In this document: positions 28,820-37,605 of the stretch, piece after piece | How positions within the stretch are numbered: the stretch's first letter is position 1 | Layout: the number at the start of each line of letters is the position of its first letter | Source: Xylanibacter brevis ATCC 19188 | Lineage (GTDB): Bacteria > Bacteroidota > Bacteroidia > Bacteroidales > Bacteroidaceae | Direction of reading: 5' to 3' | DNA length: 64,000 nt | Assembly: GCF_000621725.1 (NCBI RefSeq) | Contig: NZ_JHXM01000012.1 | Location: 83,974 to 147,973 of the forward strand | The notes under the pieces: model-generated | What the model was told of the DNA's origin: nothing | The model's database searches: none | Seen by the model: the letters and a program-made list of their open reading frames with translations, nothing else | Translations under genes and position numbers: made by a program

Positions 28820-28827
28820 CAAAGATA
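28820..28827 (-). promoter_or_regulatory. -7 box of the C10 protease operon
   Basis: Minus-strand TATCTTTG (28827-28820) lies 19 nt before the ATG at 28801. The -33 position has only CTTG-type matches. The box decides the start codon of the small secreted gene. Confidence 0.55.
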
Positions 28828-28884
28828 CGAATTATAATTTGAAAAAACAAGCAAATAAGACCAAAAATTATCGTCACCACTTCT

Positions 28885-29098
28885 AAAGTGCTACTATTCG
28901 ATGCGTAAAGTGCCACTATTCGATGCGTAAAGTGGCACTTTGTGAACAGTAAACAAACACTCCAAGAATAAATAATAGCTATAATTCGTGCGATTATAGC
29001 TATTATTTATTGAATTATAGCTATAATTTGATTTCGAATTCTGGCCATTATTTTCTAAATTCCGGCCAGAATTAATTAAATTTTGGCCAAAATTCTTT
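28885..29098. repeat. Array A: dyad cores at 21-22-nt pitch, three core types
   Basis: Units begin AAAGTGCTACTATT (28885), AAAGTGCCACTATT (28907) and AAAGTGGCACTTTG (28929) at exactly 22 nt. After one degenerate unit come three TATAGCTAT dyads (AGCT at 28977, 28998, 29019; 21-nt pitch). Three TGGCCA dyads follow (GGCC at 29043, 29064, 29085; 21-nt pitch). Each AGCT or GGCC core sits in a 16-nt AATT...AATT dyad with 5-nt spacers. No credible gene overlaps the array. Confidence 0.85.
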
Positions 29099-29243
29099 TC
29101 AGCCCTCAAACGCTTGCTTCGTCATCTGCCAGGTTCTGGACGGCAATGTGGGAAGAATAACGGCACGCTACCGCGTGGAAATTGATCAAAATTGGGCTCA
29201 AAAATACTCAGTTCATGGCAAAAGTAAAAATCCAATGAATAAT

Positions 29244-29274
29244 TTTGGAAGTTCAGATTTTCTTTTTATCTTTG
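29244..29274 (+). promoter_or_regulatory. Promoter of the MNT/HEPN operon
   Basis: TTTG (29244-29247), 19 nt, TATCTTTG (29267-29274). The ATG follows 15 nt after the -7 box. Confidence 0.8.
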
Positions 29275-29289
29275 CAAAAAGAATAAATT

Positions 29290-29604
29290 ATGAGAAGACC
29301 AGAGATTGTTCAGCAGATTAAACAGACCATAGAAAGAACAGAACCTACGGCAAAGGCAATTCTTTATGGTTCAGAAGCACGAGGTGATGCGCGTGCCGAT
29401 AGCGATATTGATGTGCTGATACTGCTCGATGGTGATAAGAGAAATTTTCGTAGAGAGGAGGCGTTGTCAGGCGCATTATACGATTTAGAACTCAATACAG
29501 GCATTCTTATCAGTCCCATGATAATGCTCCGTAAACAATGGGAGAATCGCCCCTTTAAAACCCCTTTCTATGTGAACGTTATGAATGAAGGGATAAAGTT
29601 ATGA
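29290..29604 (+). CDS. MNT-type minimal nucleotidyltransferase (antitoxin of a HEPN/MNT pair)
   Basis: 104 residues. GSEARGDARADSDIDVLI (from residue 27) is the GSx10DxD signature of DNA polymerase beta-like minimal nucleotidyltransferases, with Asp39 and Asp41 as metal ligands. In HEPN/MNT toxin-antitoxin systems such enzymes AMPylate the HEPN RNase toxin and neutralise it. The downstream HEPN gene overlaps its stop (ATGA). Full length and intact motifs suggest a functional module, unlike the other toxin genes nearby. Confidence 0.85.
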   Translation: MRRPEIVQQIKQTIERTEPTAKAILYGSEARGDARADSDIDVLILLDGDKRNFRREEALSGALYDLELNTGILISPMIMLRKQWENRPFKTPFYVNVMNEGIKL

Positions 29605-30008
29605 AAGAGACTTTAGATGAACAAAGCCGAGAGGCACTTATACAATACAGGCTTGATAGAGCTGACGAGACACTCAATGAGGTTGAGATTCTTGCTAAGG
29701 AAGCACATTTTAATGCTGCTGCTAATCGGTTGTATTATGCATGCTATTATGCAGTTTCTGCACTTCTTGTTGCAAATGGCTTGAACACACAATCTCATGC
29801 TGGAGCTAAGACTTTATTAGGATTACATTTTGTATCTAAAGGCTTGCTTTCAAATGAATATGGCAAGACTTTTAGTCGATTATTCGAAATCCGTCATAGT
29901 GGAGACTATGATGATTTTGTCTATTGCGATAAGGAAATGATAGATGAGTATACTCCCAAAGTGGAAGATTTTATTCATGCAATCAAAACTCTTCTAGGAA
30001 AGTCTTAA
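29601..30008 (+). CDS. HEPN-domain protein (toxin partner of MNT)
   Basis: 135 residues, all helical. The HEPN core AAANRLYYACYYAVSALLVA and the later motif FEIRHSGDYDDFVYCDKEMI match PF05168-type HEPN proteins, whose R...H/D-containing motif can form an RNase site at a dimer interface. Its ATG overlaps the MNT stop by 4 nt, so the pair is translationally coupled. A toxin-antitoxin or defence role is the expected function. The canonical RxxxxH spacing is not clearly present here (RHSGDY), so RNase activity is uncertain. Confidence 0.8.
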   Translation: MKETLDEQSREALIQYRLDRADETLNEVEILAKEAHFNAAANRLYYACYYAVSALLVANGLNTQSHAGAKTLLGLHFVSKGLLSNEYGKTFSRLFEIRHSGDYDDFVYCDKEMIDEYTPKVEDFIHAIKTLLGKS

Positions 30009-30058
30009 AGGTACATCATCCGTTAAGTTCGGGAAGCATTTTTTCTATACGTAATAGC

Positions 30059-30105
30059 ATTTGCGCCTACACGCGGAGGCTTTTTCCTCTCGTGTAGGCG
30101 CAAAT
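30059..30105. repeat. Perfect 15-bp inverted repeat
   Basis: ATTTGCGCCTACACG (30059-30073) pairs exactly with CGTGTAGGCGCAAAT (30091-30105); the loop contains a further GAGG/CCTC-type pairing. It lies 51 nt after the HEPN stop codon and may terminate that operon. A minus-strand frame runs through it but is not convincing as a gene. Confidence 0.6.
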
Positions 30106-30323
30106 CGTAGATGGTTACGCCTTTTTTCTCGATAGCCATTTTTGCAGCAACCGCACGTCTTTTCATCGAAAAAGCAATTTTCGAATCGTTTTTCATGCCT
30201 TTTTTGCTGAAAAACAGAAACGATTTGTGCCTTTTAGAGGGAATAGTAATCAATGGAGTGGGGTGTTGGTAAAGTGTAAGTTGTTGATATTCTGACTTTT
30301 AGACGAGGATAAAGTGTTCGTGC

Positions 30324-30469
30324 GTTCCAGTTCCAGTTGTTCCAGTTTTATTTTTGGCAGTTCCATTACCCCTGTTTCTATATATAACTATCTATATATT
30401 AATTAGTTATGAATATATAATAAGGGGGTTCGTCTCTCAAATTTTAATTGGAACAACTGGAACTGGAAC
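30324..30469. repeat. 20-bp perfect inverted repeat around an AT-rich core
   Basis: GTTCCAGTTCCAGTTGTTCC (30324-30343) is the exact reverse complement of 30450-30469. The 106-nt interior is very AT-rich (TATATATAACTATC, TATATATTAATTAG). Iterated TTCCAGTTGTTCC tracts are seen beside primase/VirE-type genes on Bacteroidetes islands, so this may be a leftover replication or regulatory region. No such gene remains here. Confidence 0.6.
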
Positions 30470-30556
30470 AACTTTTATGTAGATTCCTTGTCCTTGTCAT
30501 TTTTCCTACAAAGCAATTTTTTCCTGTAAATAGAAGGAAGATTGTAATTTTTATAC

Positions 30557-30791
30557 TATCTTTGCATTCAACTACTGGAACGTAGTCTGCCGCAAGGCAA
30601 TTCCAAAAGGGCTTTAGCGTAAGCCGCCAGTAGGATTTTTGAGGGTAAATAATAACTGCTAATGCTGTTATTATTTACCCTCAAAAATCGCACCCCACCC
30701 TGCTCTCAGGGAATCATGCCAAGGCATGGGTTGTCTACAACCGTCGGGAAATACTTGCGACAAAGGTACAAAGAAACAAGAACAATACAAA
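30557..30791 (-). ncRNA. Candidate structured RNA element (orientation probably minus)
   Basis: A canonical minus-strand promoter (TTTG 30791-30788, 19 nt, TACCTTTG 30768-30761) reads into an ORF-free, hairpin-rich stretch. In order on the minus strand: GGTTG/CAACC, CATGCC/GGCATG, CCCTG-AGAG-CAGGG, then a perfect 23-bp hairpin (30667-30689 with 30634-30656, 10-nt loop). A closed three-way domain follows: CTACTGG (30633-30627) with CCAGTAG (30578-30572), enclosing GGCTT/AAGCC and GCC-TTGC-GGC. A -7-like TATCTTTG on the plus strand (30557-30564) faces it. No known RNA family was recognised. Confidence 0.4.
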
Positions 30792-30906
30792 ACAATTTGA
30801 TATTAATTTTGGTTTTCTTCGGTTTTTGTTTTATCACGGGGGATACAAGGGGAGAATAGAAAAGAGGAAACCAAAGGCTTGAACACAAGCACGTTGATTT
30901 CCTCTT

Positions 30907-30991
30907 TGGTGCGCCTGACAGGACTCGAACCTGCACGTCGCGAGACACTAGATCCTAAGTCTAGCGCGTCTACCAATTCCGCCACAGGCGC
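30907..30991 (-). tRNA. tRNA-Leu (anticodon UAG)
   Basis: Acceptor stem GCGCCTG/CAGGCGC, long variable arm, D-arm GGAATTGGTAGAC, anticodon loop CTTAGGA (anticodon TAG) on stem CTAGA/TCTAG, T-arm GGTTCGAGTCC. The discriminator A is followed by an encoded CCA (30909-30907). It lies at the edge of the accessory region, as tRNA genes used for island integration often do. Confidence 0.95.
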
Positions 30992-31100
30992 ATTTTGTCG
31001 CGTTAGCGGATGCAAAAGTACTATTTTTTACTGAAACAGCCAAATAAATCATCAGAAATTTAGCTTGACTAGGATGCTCATTCGCCCTGTTTTAGCCCCC
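30992..31100. other. Spacer between tRNA-Leu and array B
   Basis: AT-rich, no ORF or promoter with proper spacing seen. It is directly upstream of tRNA-Leu, so it should contain its promoter, but no TAnnTTTG box is clear. Confidence 0.4.
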
Positions 31101-31342
31101 AATAGCGCCACTATTATGGAGCAAGAATTATGCTCTTCACATGCAATAGTTTAGCTCTTCATCCAACTCTAGACTCTAGAAAGGTGGATTCTAGACTCTA
31201 GAATGGTGCGATCTAGACTCTAGAATGGTGCGATCTAGACTCTAGAACGGGAGCAAAAGTGGCACTATTGCGAGTCAAAAGTGGCACTATTGCAAATTAA
31301 TAGTGCCACTATTAGGTGGCGAAAGTGGCACTATTGGGGAGC
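31101..31342. repeat. Array B: eleven consecutive 22-nt units with changing dyad cores
   Basis: Unit starts at 31101 + 22n. Unit 1 is AATAGCGCCACTATT plus 7 nt. Units 2-3 share a GCTCTT core. Units 4-7 are TCTAGACTCTAGAA cores. Units 8-11 are AGTGGCACTATT or its mirror AGTGCCACTATT. The pitch is exactly 22 nt with no slip across core changes, each unit being about 15 nt of dyad plus a 7-nt spacer. It lies between tRNA-Leu and asd, with no gene overlap. Confidence 0.88.
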
Positions 31343-31375
31343 GCAACGGCCCTGATGCAGCTAGAGGAAAAGAGA

Positions 31376-31429
31376 AGTCTGGCGCTCTCAGAACACCGAT
31401 AGCATCGGCAGTTCTGGCAACACCAGACT
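31376..31429. repeat. Nested hairpin downstream of asd
   Basis: Three stacked stems: AGTCTGG/CCAGACT (31376-31382, 31423-31429), CAGAAC/GTTCTG, and CCGAT/ATCGG with a 3-nt loop, separated by a symmetric 6/6 internal loop. On the minus strand TTCTCTTTTCC follows, so it may terminate asd transcripts, although it is about 140 nt beyond the stop. Confidence 0.55.
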
Positions 31430-31566
31430 CTTATAAAAGGTTTCAGTTATTATTTTCTTATGTCATTCAAGCTCCGCTTGACTTGGAGATAAAAGGAGAT
31501 AGAGGGACAGCGGCTACCTTCCTTTATCTACGTATATCTACTCAACATAATTCTATTATGTCGTCC

Positions 31567-32589
31567 TTACGCGAAGCAAGGCAGAGCCTTCTCTTTCACC
31601 AGGTACTCGCCAATCTGAACAGCGTTGAGGGCTGCACCCTTGCGAATCTGGTCGCCACTGAGCCAGAAGGTCAGGCCATTCTCGTCGGCCAGGTCTTTGC
31701 GCACACGACCTACGAAGACATCGTCCTTGCCGGCAGTCTCCAGCGGCATGGGATAGGTCAATGTGGCGGGATCGTCAACCAGCGTGCAGCCGGGAGCGGC
31801 AGCGATGGCTTTCTGGGCATCCTCGACAGAGATGGGTGCCTCGGTCTCGATCCACACCGACTCAGAGTGAGAGCGCAGCGAGCTGACGCGCACACACATG
31901 GCCGAGCACTTGGCATCGGTATGCATAATCTTGCGTGTCTCGTTGTACATCTTCATCTCTTCCTTGGTATAGCCGTTGGGCTGGAACACGTCGATCTGGG
32001 GAATCACATTGTATGCCAGCTGGTGGGGGAATTTCTTGATGGTCTTCACCTCGCCAGTCTCCACAATCTCTTTGTACTGCTGCTGCAGTTCGGCCATAGC
32101 AGCGGCACCGGCACCACTGGCGCTCTGGTAAGAGCTGACGTGGATGCGCTTGATGTGCGACAGCTGCTCCAGTGGCTGCAGCACTACTACCATCATGATG
32201 GTGGTACAGTTGGGGTTGGCAATGATGCCACGGGGGCGCTTCAGCGCATCCTCAGCATTGCACTCAGGCACAACCAAGGGCACATCGTCGTCCATACGGA
32301 AAGCACTCGAGTTGTCGATCATCACGCAGCCATAGCGGGTGATGTCTTCAGCAAACTCTTTTGAGGTGCCAGCACCTGCCGATGTGAAGGCGATATCAAT
32401 ATCCTTGAAATCGTCGCCATGCTTCAGCAGTTTCACTTCGATATCCTTACCACGGAACTTATATGTACGACCAGCCGAACGCTCGGAGCCAAACAATACC
32501 AGTTCATCCATGGGGAAGTTTCTCTCATCGAGCAGTCTCAGGAACTCCTGTCCCACTGCTCCACTTGCACCTACAATAGCTACTTTCAT
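31567..32589 (-). CDS. asd: Aspartate-semialdehyde dehydrogenase
   Basis: 340 residues, cytosolic. It reduces aspartyl phosphate to aspartate semialdehyde with NADPH, the branch point to lysine/diaminopimelate, methionine and threonine. The Rossmann loop is [11 protein letters not shown] (residues 6-16). Catalytic Cys128 lies in ANPNCTTI and His241 in SLRSHSES. Length is normal for the family. The start is supported by a promoter 38 nt upstream. It stands alone, diverging from the antiporter gene. Confidence 0.96.
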   Translation of the reverse strand: MKVAIVGASGAVGQEFLRLLDERNFPMDELVLFGSERSAGRTYKFRGKDIEVKLLKHGDDFKDIDIAFTSAGAGTSKEFAEDITRYGCVMIDNSSAFRMDDDVPLVVPECNAEDALKRPRGIIANPNCTTIMMVVVLQPLEQLSHIKRIHVSSYQSASGAGAAAMAELQQQYKEIVETGEVKTIKKFPHQLAYNVIPQIDVFQPNGYTKEEMKMYNETRKIMHTDAKCSAMCVRVSSLRSHSESVWIETEAPISVEDAQKAIAAAPGCTLVDDPATLTYPMPLETAGKDDVFVGRVRKDLADENGLTFWLSGDQIRKGAALNAVQIGEYLVKEKALPCFA

Positions 32590-32626
32590 CTTGCTTAATT
32601 TTTATTTGGTTCGTAAAATTCGGCTG

Positions 32627-32657
32627 CAAAGTTACGAATAAACATACAAAATACAAA
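32627..32657 (-). promoter_or_regulatory. Promoter of asd
   Basis: Minus-strand TAACTTTG (32634-32627) with TTTG (32657-32654) 19 nt upstream. Confidence 0.78.
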
Positions 32658-32751
32658 GAATAATTGGTTTTTTTTTCATTGTTATTGCTTTATAATTTCT
32701 GTTGACAAGAAAAAAAATGGTGGCAACAGGAAAGATTTAAACAATAATTCG

Positions 32752-32759
32752 TACCTTTG
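32752..32759 (+). promoter_or_regulatory. -7 box of the antiporter operon
   Basis: TACCTTTG ends only 8 nt before the ATG at 32768, implying a very short or absent leader. No well-spaced -33 TTTG is present. Confidence 0.6.
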
Positions 32760-32767
32760 CACTTGAA

Positions 32768-34915
32768 ATGATACTATTAGCCACATATTTCCCCATTGCC
32801 GACCCCACGCTGATATTCTTCGTGGTGCTGCTGATTGTCTTGTTTGCACCCATCATCATGGGTAAATTGCGCATCCCGCACATTATCGGCATGGTGCTGG
32901 CTGGTATCCTGATAGGTCCCTACGGACTCAACGTGCTGCAGCGCGACGAGTCGTTCGAGCTGTTTGGGCGCGTGGGCATCTTCTACATCATGTTCCTGGC
33001 CGGACTGGAGATGGACCTGGAGAGCGTGAAGAAGAACACCAAGCGCTTCATCATCTTTGGACTGCTGACGTGCGTCATCCCGCTGATGCTCACCTACGTG
33101 ATGTCAATGACGCTGCTGGGCTACAGCGGCAAGGCTTCGTTTCTGCTGGGCTGCATCATGGCATCCAACACGCTGATAGCCTACCCCATCATAGGGCGCT
33201 ACGGTCTGCAGCGCAACTCGAGCGTGATGCTCAGCGTGGGCTCGTCGATGATATCGCTGTTTCTGTCGCTGGTGATGCTGGCTGCGCTGGTGGGCACGTT
33301 CGACGAGAACAGTGGCGTGGTGTTCTGGCTGCTGTTTGCAGTAAAACTGGCGGTCTATATGGCCGGCTGCATCTACCTGATACCGCGACTGACGCGCTAC
33401 TTCCTGCGCCGCTATAGCGACCGCGTGATGCAGTACATCTTCATCATGGCGGTGATGTTCCTCAGCGCAGCACTGTCAAGTCTGATTGGACTGGAAGGCA
33501 TCTTCGGCGCCTTCTTCTCGGGTTTGATACTGAACAGATACATACCCCATGTGTCGCCGCTGATGAACCGTATCGAGTTCATTGGCAACGCACTGTTCAT
33601 CCCCTACTTTCTGATTGGTGTGGGCATGCTCATTGACCTACACTCTGTGCTCGACAGCGCTCAGGTGATAGGCATCGTGCTGCTCATCGCCTTCTTTGGC
33701 ACGTTTGGAAAAGCACTGGCCGCCTATACCTCGGCCATCATCTTCCGTCTGCCCAAAGCCGAGGGCCACATGATGTTCGGACTGACATCGGCCCATGCTG
33801 CTGGCGCCATCGCCATGACCATGGTGGGCATGCGCATCGAAGTGGCGCCGGGGGTGATGCTGGTGAACAACGAGATGCTGAACGGCGTGGTACTGATGAT
33901 ACTGGTCACCTGTATCGTCTCGACCATGATGACCGACAAGGCCGCCAAGGAGATCATCTTCCGCGAGAAGCTGAACCTGGACATAGACCACAAGCCGCAG
34001 CACGACGACGAGAAGATACTGGTCTGCGTGAAATACCCCGAAATTGCGCCACAACTGGTCTATCTGTCGCTGCTGATGCGCAACGAGAAGCTGAGCCGCG
34101 GACTGGTGGCACTGAACGTGGTGTACGACGGACAGAACAGTGCTGTGGAGCGCGAACAGGGACTGCGACTGCTGGAACAGCTGGAGCGACAGGCCAGCGC
34201 CTCGGAGGTGATGATGCAGACGCAGGTGCGATTGGCCACCAACATTGCCAACGGCATCAAACATGCCTTCCGCGAGTTTGGATGCTCGGAGATTGTGATG
34301 GGCATGCACGTGCATACGGAGGTGTCGCCTAAGTTCTGGGGCGAGTTCATACAAAGCCTCTACAACGGACTGAACCGACAAATCGTGCTGACTCGTTTTG
34401 AACAGCCACTGAGCACACTGCGCCGCATACAGGTGGCCGTGCCCTCGCGCGCAGAGTTTGAGCCGGGCTTCCATCGCTGGCTGGAGCGCGTGTGCCGCCT
34501 GGCCGGACAGTTGGACTGCCGCATACAGTTTCACGGACGCCAGGAGTCGTTGTCGCTCATAGCACAATACATCAATAATGTTCACCCACACGTACGTGGA
34601 GAATACACCCCGATGGGCCACTGGAATGAGTTGCCCAAGCTGGCTGCCGGCATCGGCAAGGACCAGCTCTTCATCGTCATCACTGCCCGTAAGGGTACTA
34701 TCAGTTATAAAAACGCCTTAGAGCGACTGCCCGACGAGCTGACACAATACTTTGCCGGCACCAACCTCATGATCATCTTCCCCGACCAGTATGGCGACAC
34801 GAAGGAAGACAGCATGAGCTTCACCGAGGCACAGCACTACGAGGAGAACAGCGTCTATGACATGCTCTCGCGCTGGATTCACACCGCAAGAAAGGCACCA
34901 AAGAACAATGATTAA
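32768..34915 (+). CDS. CPA2-type monovalent cation/proton antiporter
   Basis: 715 residues. The first roughly 390 form about 12 membrane segments of the Kef/NhaP-like CPA2 family ([20 protein letters not shown], then [36 protein letters not shown]). A long cytosolic tail (about 400-715) has repeated Rossmann-like UspA-type segments ([40 protein letters not shown]) and probably senses nucleotides or ions. It should exchange Na+ or K+ for H+ at the inner membrane. The last 8 nt overlap the lolD start. Homologous N-termini begin at the same place, supporting the ATG at 32768. Confidence 0.88.
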   Translation: MILLATYFPIADPTLIFFVVLLIVLFAPIIMGKLRIPHIIGMVLAGILIGPYGLNVLQRDESFELFGRVGIFYIMFLAGLEMDLESVKKNTKRFIIFGLLTCVIPLMLTYVMSMTLLGYSGKASFLLGCIMASNTLIAYPIIGRYGLQRNSSVMLSVGSSMISLFLSLVMLAALVGTFDENSGVVFWLLFAVKLAVYMAGCIYLIPRLTRYFLRRYSDRVMQYIFIMAVMFLSAALSSLIGLEGIFGAFFSGLILNRYIPHVSPLMNRIEFIGNALFIPYFLIGVGMLIDLHSVLDSAQVIGIVLLIAFFGTFGKALAAYTSAIIFRLPKAEGHMMFGLTSAHAAGAIAMTMVGMRIEVAPGVMLVNNEMLNGVVLMILVTCIVSTMMTDKAAKEIIFREKLNLDIDHKPQHDDEKILVCVKYPEIAPQLVYLSLLMRNEKLSRGLVALNVVYDGQNSAVEREQGLRLLEQLERQASASEVMMQTQVRLATNIANGIKHAFREFGCSEIVMGMHVHTEVSPKFWGEFIQSLYNGLNRQIVLTRFEQPLSTLRRIQVAVPSRAEFEPGFHRWLERVCRLAGQLDCRIQFHGRQESLSLIAQYINNVHPHVRGEYTPMGHWNELPKLAAGIGKDQLFIVITARKGTISYKNALERLPDELTQYFAGTNLMIIFPDQYGDTKEDSMSFTEAQHYEENSVYDMLSRWIHTARKAPKNND

Positions 34916-35597
34916 ATTAAGAAATATCACCAAGAGTTTTGGCTCACTACAAGTGCTGAAAGGCATCGACCTCGACATTGCGAAAGGCGAGGTGGTGAGC
35001 ATTGTGGGCCCCAGCGGTGCTGGAAAGACCACGCTGCTGCAAATCATGGGTACACTGGACCGTCCTGACAGTGGTACGGTGTGCGTGGATGGCATCGACA
35101 CCACCACACTCAGCCAGAAACAGCTGTCAGACTTCCGCAACCGTCATCTGGGATTTGTATTCCAGTTTCACCAGCTGCTGCCCGAGTTCACAGCTCTTGA
35201 AAACATCATGATACCGGCCTACATTGCCGGACGATCGAACAAAGAGGCAAAGGAACGCGCCCTGGAACTGCTGCAGTTCATGGGACTCTCTGAGCGCGCC
35301 AGTCATAAGCCTGCAGAGCTGTCGGGCGGCGAGAAACAGCGCGTTGCCGTGGCTCGTGCGCTGGTCAACAACCCAGCGGTGATTCTGGCCGACGAGCCCA
35401 GCGGTTCGCTCGACTCTAAGAACAAGGCCGAACTGCACCAGCTGTTCTTCGACCTGCGCGACAAGTTCGGACAGACATTTGTCATCGTGACCCACGACGA
35501 GGAACTGGCCACGCTGACCGACCGCACCATCCACATGAAAGACGGACTCCTGGAAATAGTAGCTCAAGGAGGAGAAGAAGAAGGAGGAACGATATGA
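34908..35597 (+). CDS. lolD: LolD-like ABC transporter ATPase
   Basis: 229 residues starting at [12 protein letters not shown] (34908), overlapping the antiporter stop; the longer in-frame start at 34857 is inside that gene. Walker [11 protein letters not shown]-loop [12 protein letters not shown], signature [15 protein letters not shown], Walker [12 protein letters not shown]-loop VTHD. The LPEF and TALEN context is typical of LolD/MacB-type exporters that release lipoproteins from the inner membrane. The permease LolCE is not in this window. Its stop overlaps the next start by 4 nt. Confidence 0.88.
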   Translation: MIKLRNITKSFGSLQVLKGIDLDIAKGEVVSIVGPSGAGKTTLLQIMGTLDRPDSGTVCVDGIDTTTLSQKQLSDFRNRHLGFVFQFHQLLPEFTALENIMIPAYIAGRSNKEAKERALELLQFMGLSERASHKPAELSGGEKQRVAVARALVNNPAVILADEPSGSLDSKNKAELHQLFFDLRDKFGQTFVIVTHDEELATLTDRTIHMKDGLLEIVAQGGEEEGGTI

Positions 35598-36472
35598 TAC
35601 AACTAGGAAACTACAACACGCTGAAAATCGTGAAGCGCGTGGACTTCGGCCTGTATCTGGACGGAGGCGACGAGGGCGAAATTCTGTTGCCCAAGGGCTA
35701 TGTGACACCACAGATGAAGATAGGCGACGAGATCAGGGTGTTCGTCTATCTGGATCAGGAAGAGCGCACCGTGGCCACCACCGAGACGCCACTGGCCATC
35801 GTTGGCGAGTTTGCCTGTCTTGAAGTGGCATGGATCAACAAGTATGGCGCCTTCATGAAATGGGGACTTCAGAAGGATCTTTTCTGTCCTTTCCGCGAAC
35901 AGAAACAGCGCATGGAGGTGGGCAAGCACTACATCGTCTATGTGAAAGAAGACGAGGAGAGCCACCGTCTGATGGCCACCGCCAAGGTAGATAAGTACAT
36001 CAGTCAGGCAGCTGCCAAGTCAAACACGGAGGAGGCTACAGAGAAAACGGCCAAGGGCGACCTGATGAAGCATGGCGACACGTGCGACTGCCTCATCTGG
36101 CAGAAGACCGACCTGGGCTTCAAGTGCATTATCAACAACAAGTATCAGGGACTGATCTTCGAGAATCAGGTGTTCCAGCCACTGCACACCGGCGACCGCC
36201 TGACGGCCTACATAGACCATGTGCGCCAGGACGGCAAGATAGACATCACGCTGCAGCCCACCGGACGCCAGCACACGCTGGAGTTTGCAGAGGTACTGTT
36301 GCGCTATCTCTACGAGAACAACGGCCACTGCGAACTGTCGGACAATAGTCCGGCGGAACTAATCAGCGACCGTTTCAAGGTGTCAAAGAAAGCATTTAAA
36401 AAGGCAGTCGGCGATTTGTACCGCCGTCGGCTTATCACCATATCTGATGATGGGATATCATTAGTGCATTAA
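35594..36472 (+). CDS. cvfB: CvfB-like S1-domain RNA-binding protein
   Basis: 292 residues, cytosolic. Tandem S1-type OB folds ([20 protein letters not shown], then [20 protein letters not shown] and [20 protein letters not shown]) are followed by a C-terminal winged helix ([20 protein letters not shown]). This matches CvfB/YitL proteins, which bind RNA and modulate virulence gene expression in Gram-positives; the role in Bacteroidetes is not defined. It is coupled to lolD by an ATGA overlap. Confidence 0.88.
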   Translation: MIQLGNYNTLKIVKRVDFGLYLDGGDEGEILLPKGYVTPQMKIGDEIRVFVYLDQEERTVATTETPLAIVGEFACLEVAWINKYGAFMKWGLQKDLFCPFREQKQRMEVGKHYIVYVKEDEESHRLMATAKVDKYISQAAAKSNTEEATEKTAKGDLMKHGDTCDCLIWQKTDLGFKCIINNKYQGLIFENQVFQPLHTGDRLTAYIDHVRQDGKIDITLQPTGRQHTLEFAEVLLRYLYENNGHCELSDNSPAELISDRFKVSKKAFKKAVGDLYRRRLITISDDGISLVH

Positions 36473-36509
36473 TATTTCAAACTTAACATTTAGTTTTTTC
36501 ATAAATTTT

Positions 36510-36540
36510 ACCGCTGTCCGTGAGGATGGCGGTTTTTCTT
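36510..36540 (+). terminator. Terminator after cvfB
   Basis: ACCGC-tg-TCC / GGA-tg-GCGGT stem with a GTGA loop, followed by TTTTTCTTTT. It also lies at the end of the converging outer-membrane protein gene. Confidence 0.75.
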
Positions 36541-37470
36541 TTAGAAAATACGACCCACAATACGCAGACTCATCATGGGGCACACCTTTACTTTACTGAG
36601 TATCTCTACGGCTTTGCTGCCTTCGCCAGAGAGGTCAGACGATTGTAGCTTTTCGTCGCCGTTGGCACCATGCAGATAAACTTCGGGGCTGCCCCAGAAC
36701 TGTACACCCAGATCGAAGTTGCAAGTCACACGGCTATATCGGGGAACCGCACGACCAAAGCCCACGCCCAGGTACGGACGGAAGTTCTTCACCTTGATAC
36801 TGGCCTCCAGGTTACCATTGGCATCAGGCTCCAGGAAATAGTCGCCCATGTCGAAACCAACTTTATCCAGCTTACCGCCGTTCATAGCACGGAGGGCAAC
36901 CAGTTTAGTGAGGTCCTGACTATCATTATTCCAACGGGTGACGCCCATCAGCTCGCCCTCATTCTTGTTATACACCTTGATAATCTTATCGGCACCGAAG
37001 TAGGCACCAAGGGTAACACGGAAACTGCTGAGCTGGAAGGGATAGACATCGACCAACACATGGGCTGTTCCCATGTTGAGCTTGCCCTCTACGGTAATCT
37101 CGTTTGGAATCTGATAATCCTTGAACTCGGGACTGTTTTGCACCGTGCTGTTCAAATCGGCGAAATCCGTATCGAAATCCACATCCATCTTCAGCTTCGG
37201 CAGGAAGTTATAGCCAGCACGAAGAGCCAGGAAGCGTGTTGCCGGTGTAGCCAATTCGAAGCTCAAACCATTCATTACACCAATGCCGACGCCAACGCCC
37301 AGATGGTTGAACACGTTGGGAAGCAGACCGTTTCCATCGTTGTCGTCTGCCTGAACCGTCTGTTGCATTGTAGCAAGTTGTACATCTTGCGCAGAGGTCT
37401 GCGCCACATTTTGTGCCATGGACTGCATGGTGCCCAGCACCATTGCTCCGATTACCAAAAGTTTTTTCAT
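36541..37470 (-). CDS. Predicted outer-membrane beta-barrel protein
   Basis: 309 residues from MKKLLVIGAMVLGTMQSMAQ; an 8-codon upstream extension lies nearer the promoter and lacks signal character. After a signal peptide and a Q-rich linker come alternating beta-strand segments (VGVGIGVMNGLSFELATPAT, FRVTLGAYFGADKIIKVYN, FRPYLGVGFGRAVPRYSRVT) ending in SLRIVGRIF, an aromatic C-terminal residue typical of porin-like barrels. No specific ligand is inferred. A -7 box TACTTTTG (37519-37512, minus) lies upstream. Confidence 0.72.
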   Translation of the reverse strand: MKKLLVIGAMVLGTMQSMAQNVAQTSAQDVQLATMQQTVQADDNDGNGLLPNVFNHLGVGVGIGVMNGLSFELATPATRFLALRAGYNFLPKLKMDVDFDTDFADLNSTVQNSPEFKDYQIPNEITVEGKLNMGTAHVLVDVYPFQLSSFRVTLGAYFGADKIIKVYNKNEGELMGVTRWNNDSQDLTKLVALRAMNGGKLDKVGFDMGDYFLEPDANGNLEASIKVKNFRPYLGVGFGRAVPRYSRVTCNFDLGVQFWGSPEVYLHGANGDEKLQSSDLSGEGSKAVEILSKVKVCPMMSLRIVGRIF

Positions 37471-37605
37471 ATCAACAGTATTTTCGTGTGACATTAATGA
37501 TTTTCTCCTTGCAAAAGTAAAACAATTCTACAATATTTCCAAGATATCTTCCTTTTTTCTTTATCGACAAGACCAAAAGCATCATCGATTACCTGTCAAC
37601 AGGAC

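Noticed and set aside
28894..29109. 71-residue minus-strand ORF over array A
   Set aside because: Its Asn/Ser/Tyr-rich repeats are simply the translated 21-nt dyads.
29100..29243. Possible coding remnant (CFVICQVLDGNVGRI) before the MNT gene
   Set aside because: One frame stays open through the MNT promoter, but no family was recognised and the promoter overlaps it.
30023..30253. 76-residue minus-strand ORF
   Set aside because: It runs through a perfect 15-bp hairpin, is rich in Lys/Arg from biased sequence, has no clear promoter or start signal, and matches no family I recognise. Kept as intergenic.
31101..31342. CRISPR array interpretation of the 22-nt repeats
   Set aside because: Units are 22 nt in total with 7-nt spacers, cores change within the array, and no cas gene is present in the window.
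31303..32364. 353-residue plus-strand ORF antisense to asd
   Set aside because: It mirrors the asd reading frame, begins in repeat array B, and has no family motifs. Asd is unmistakable on the other strand.
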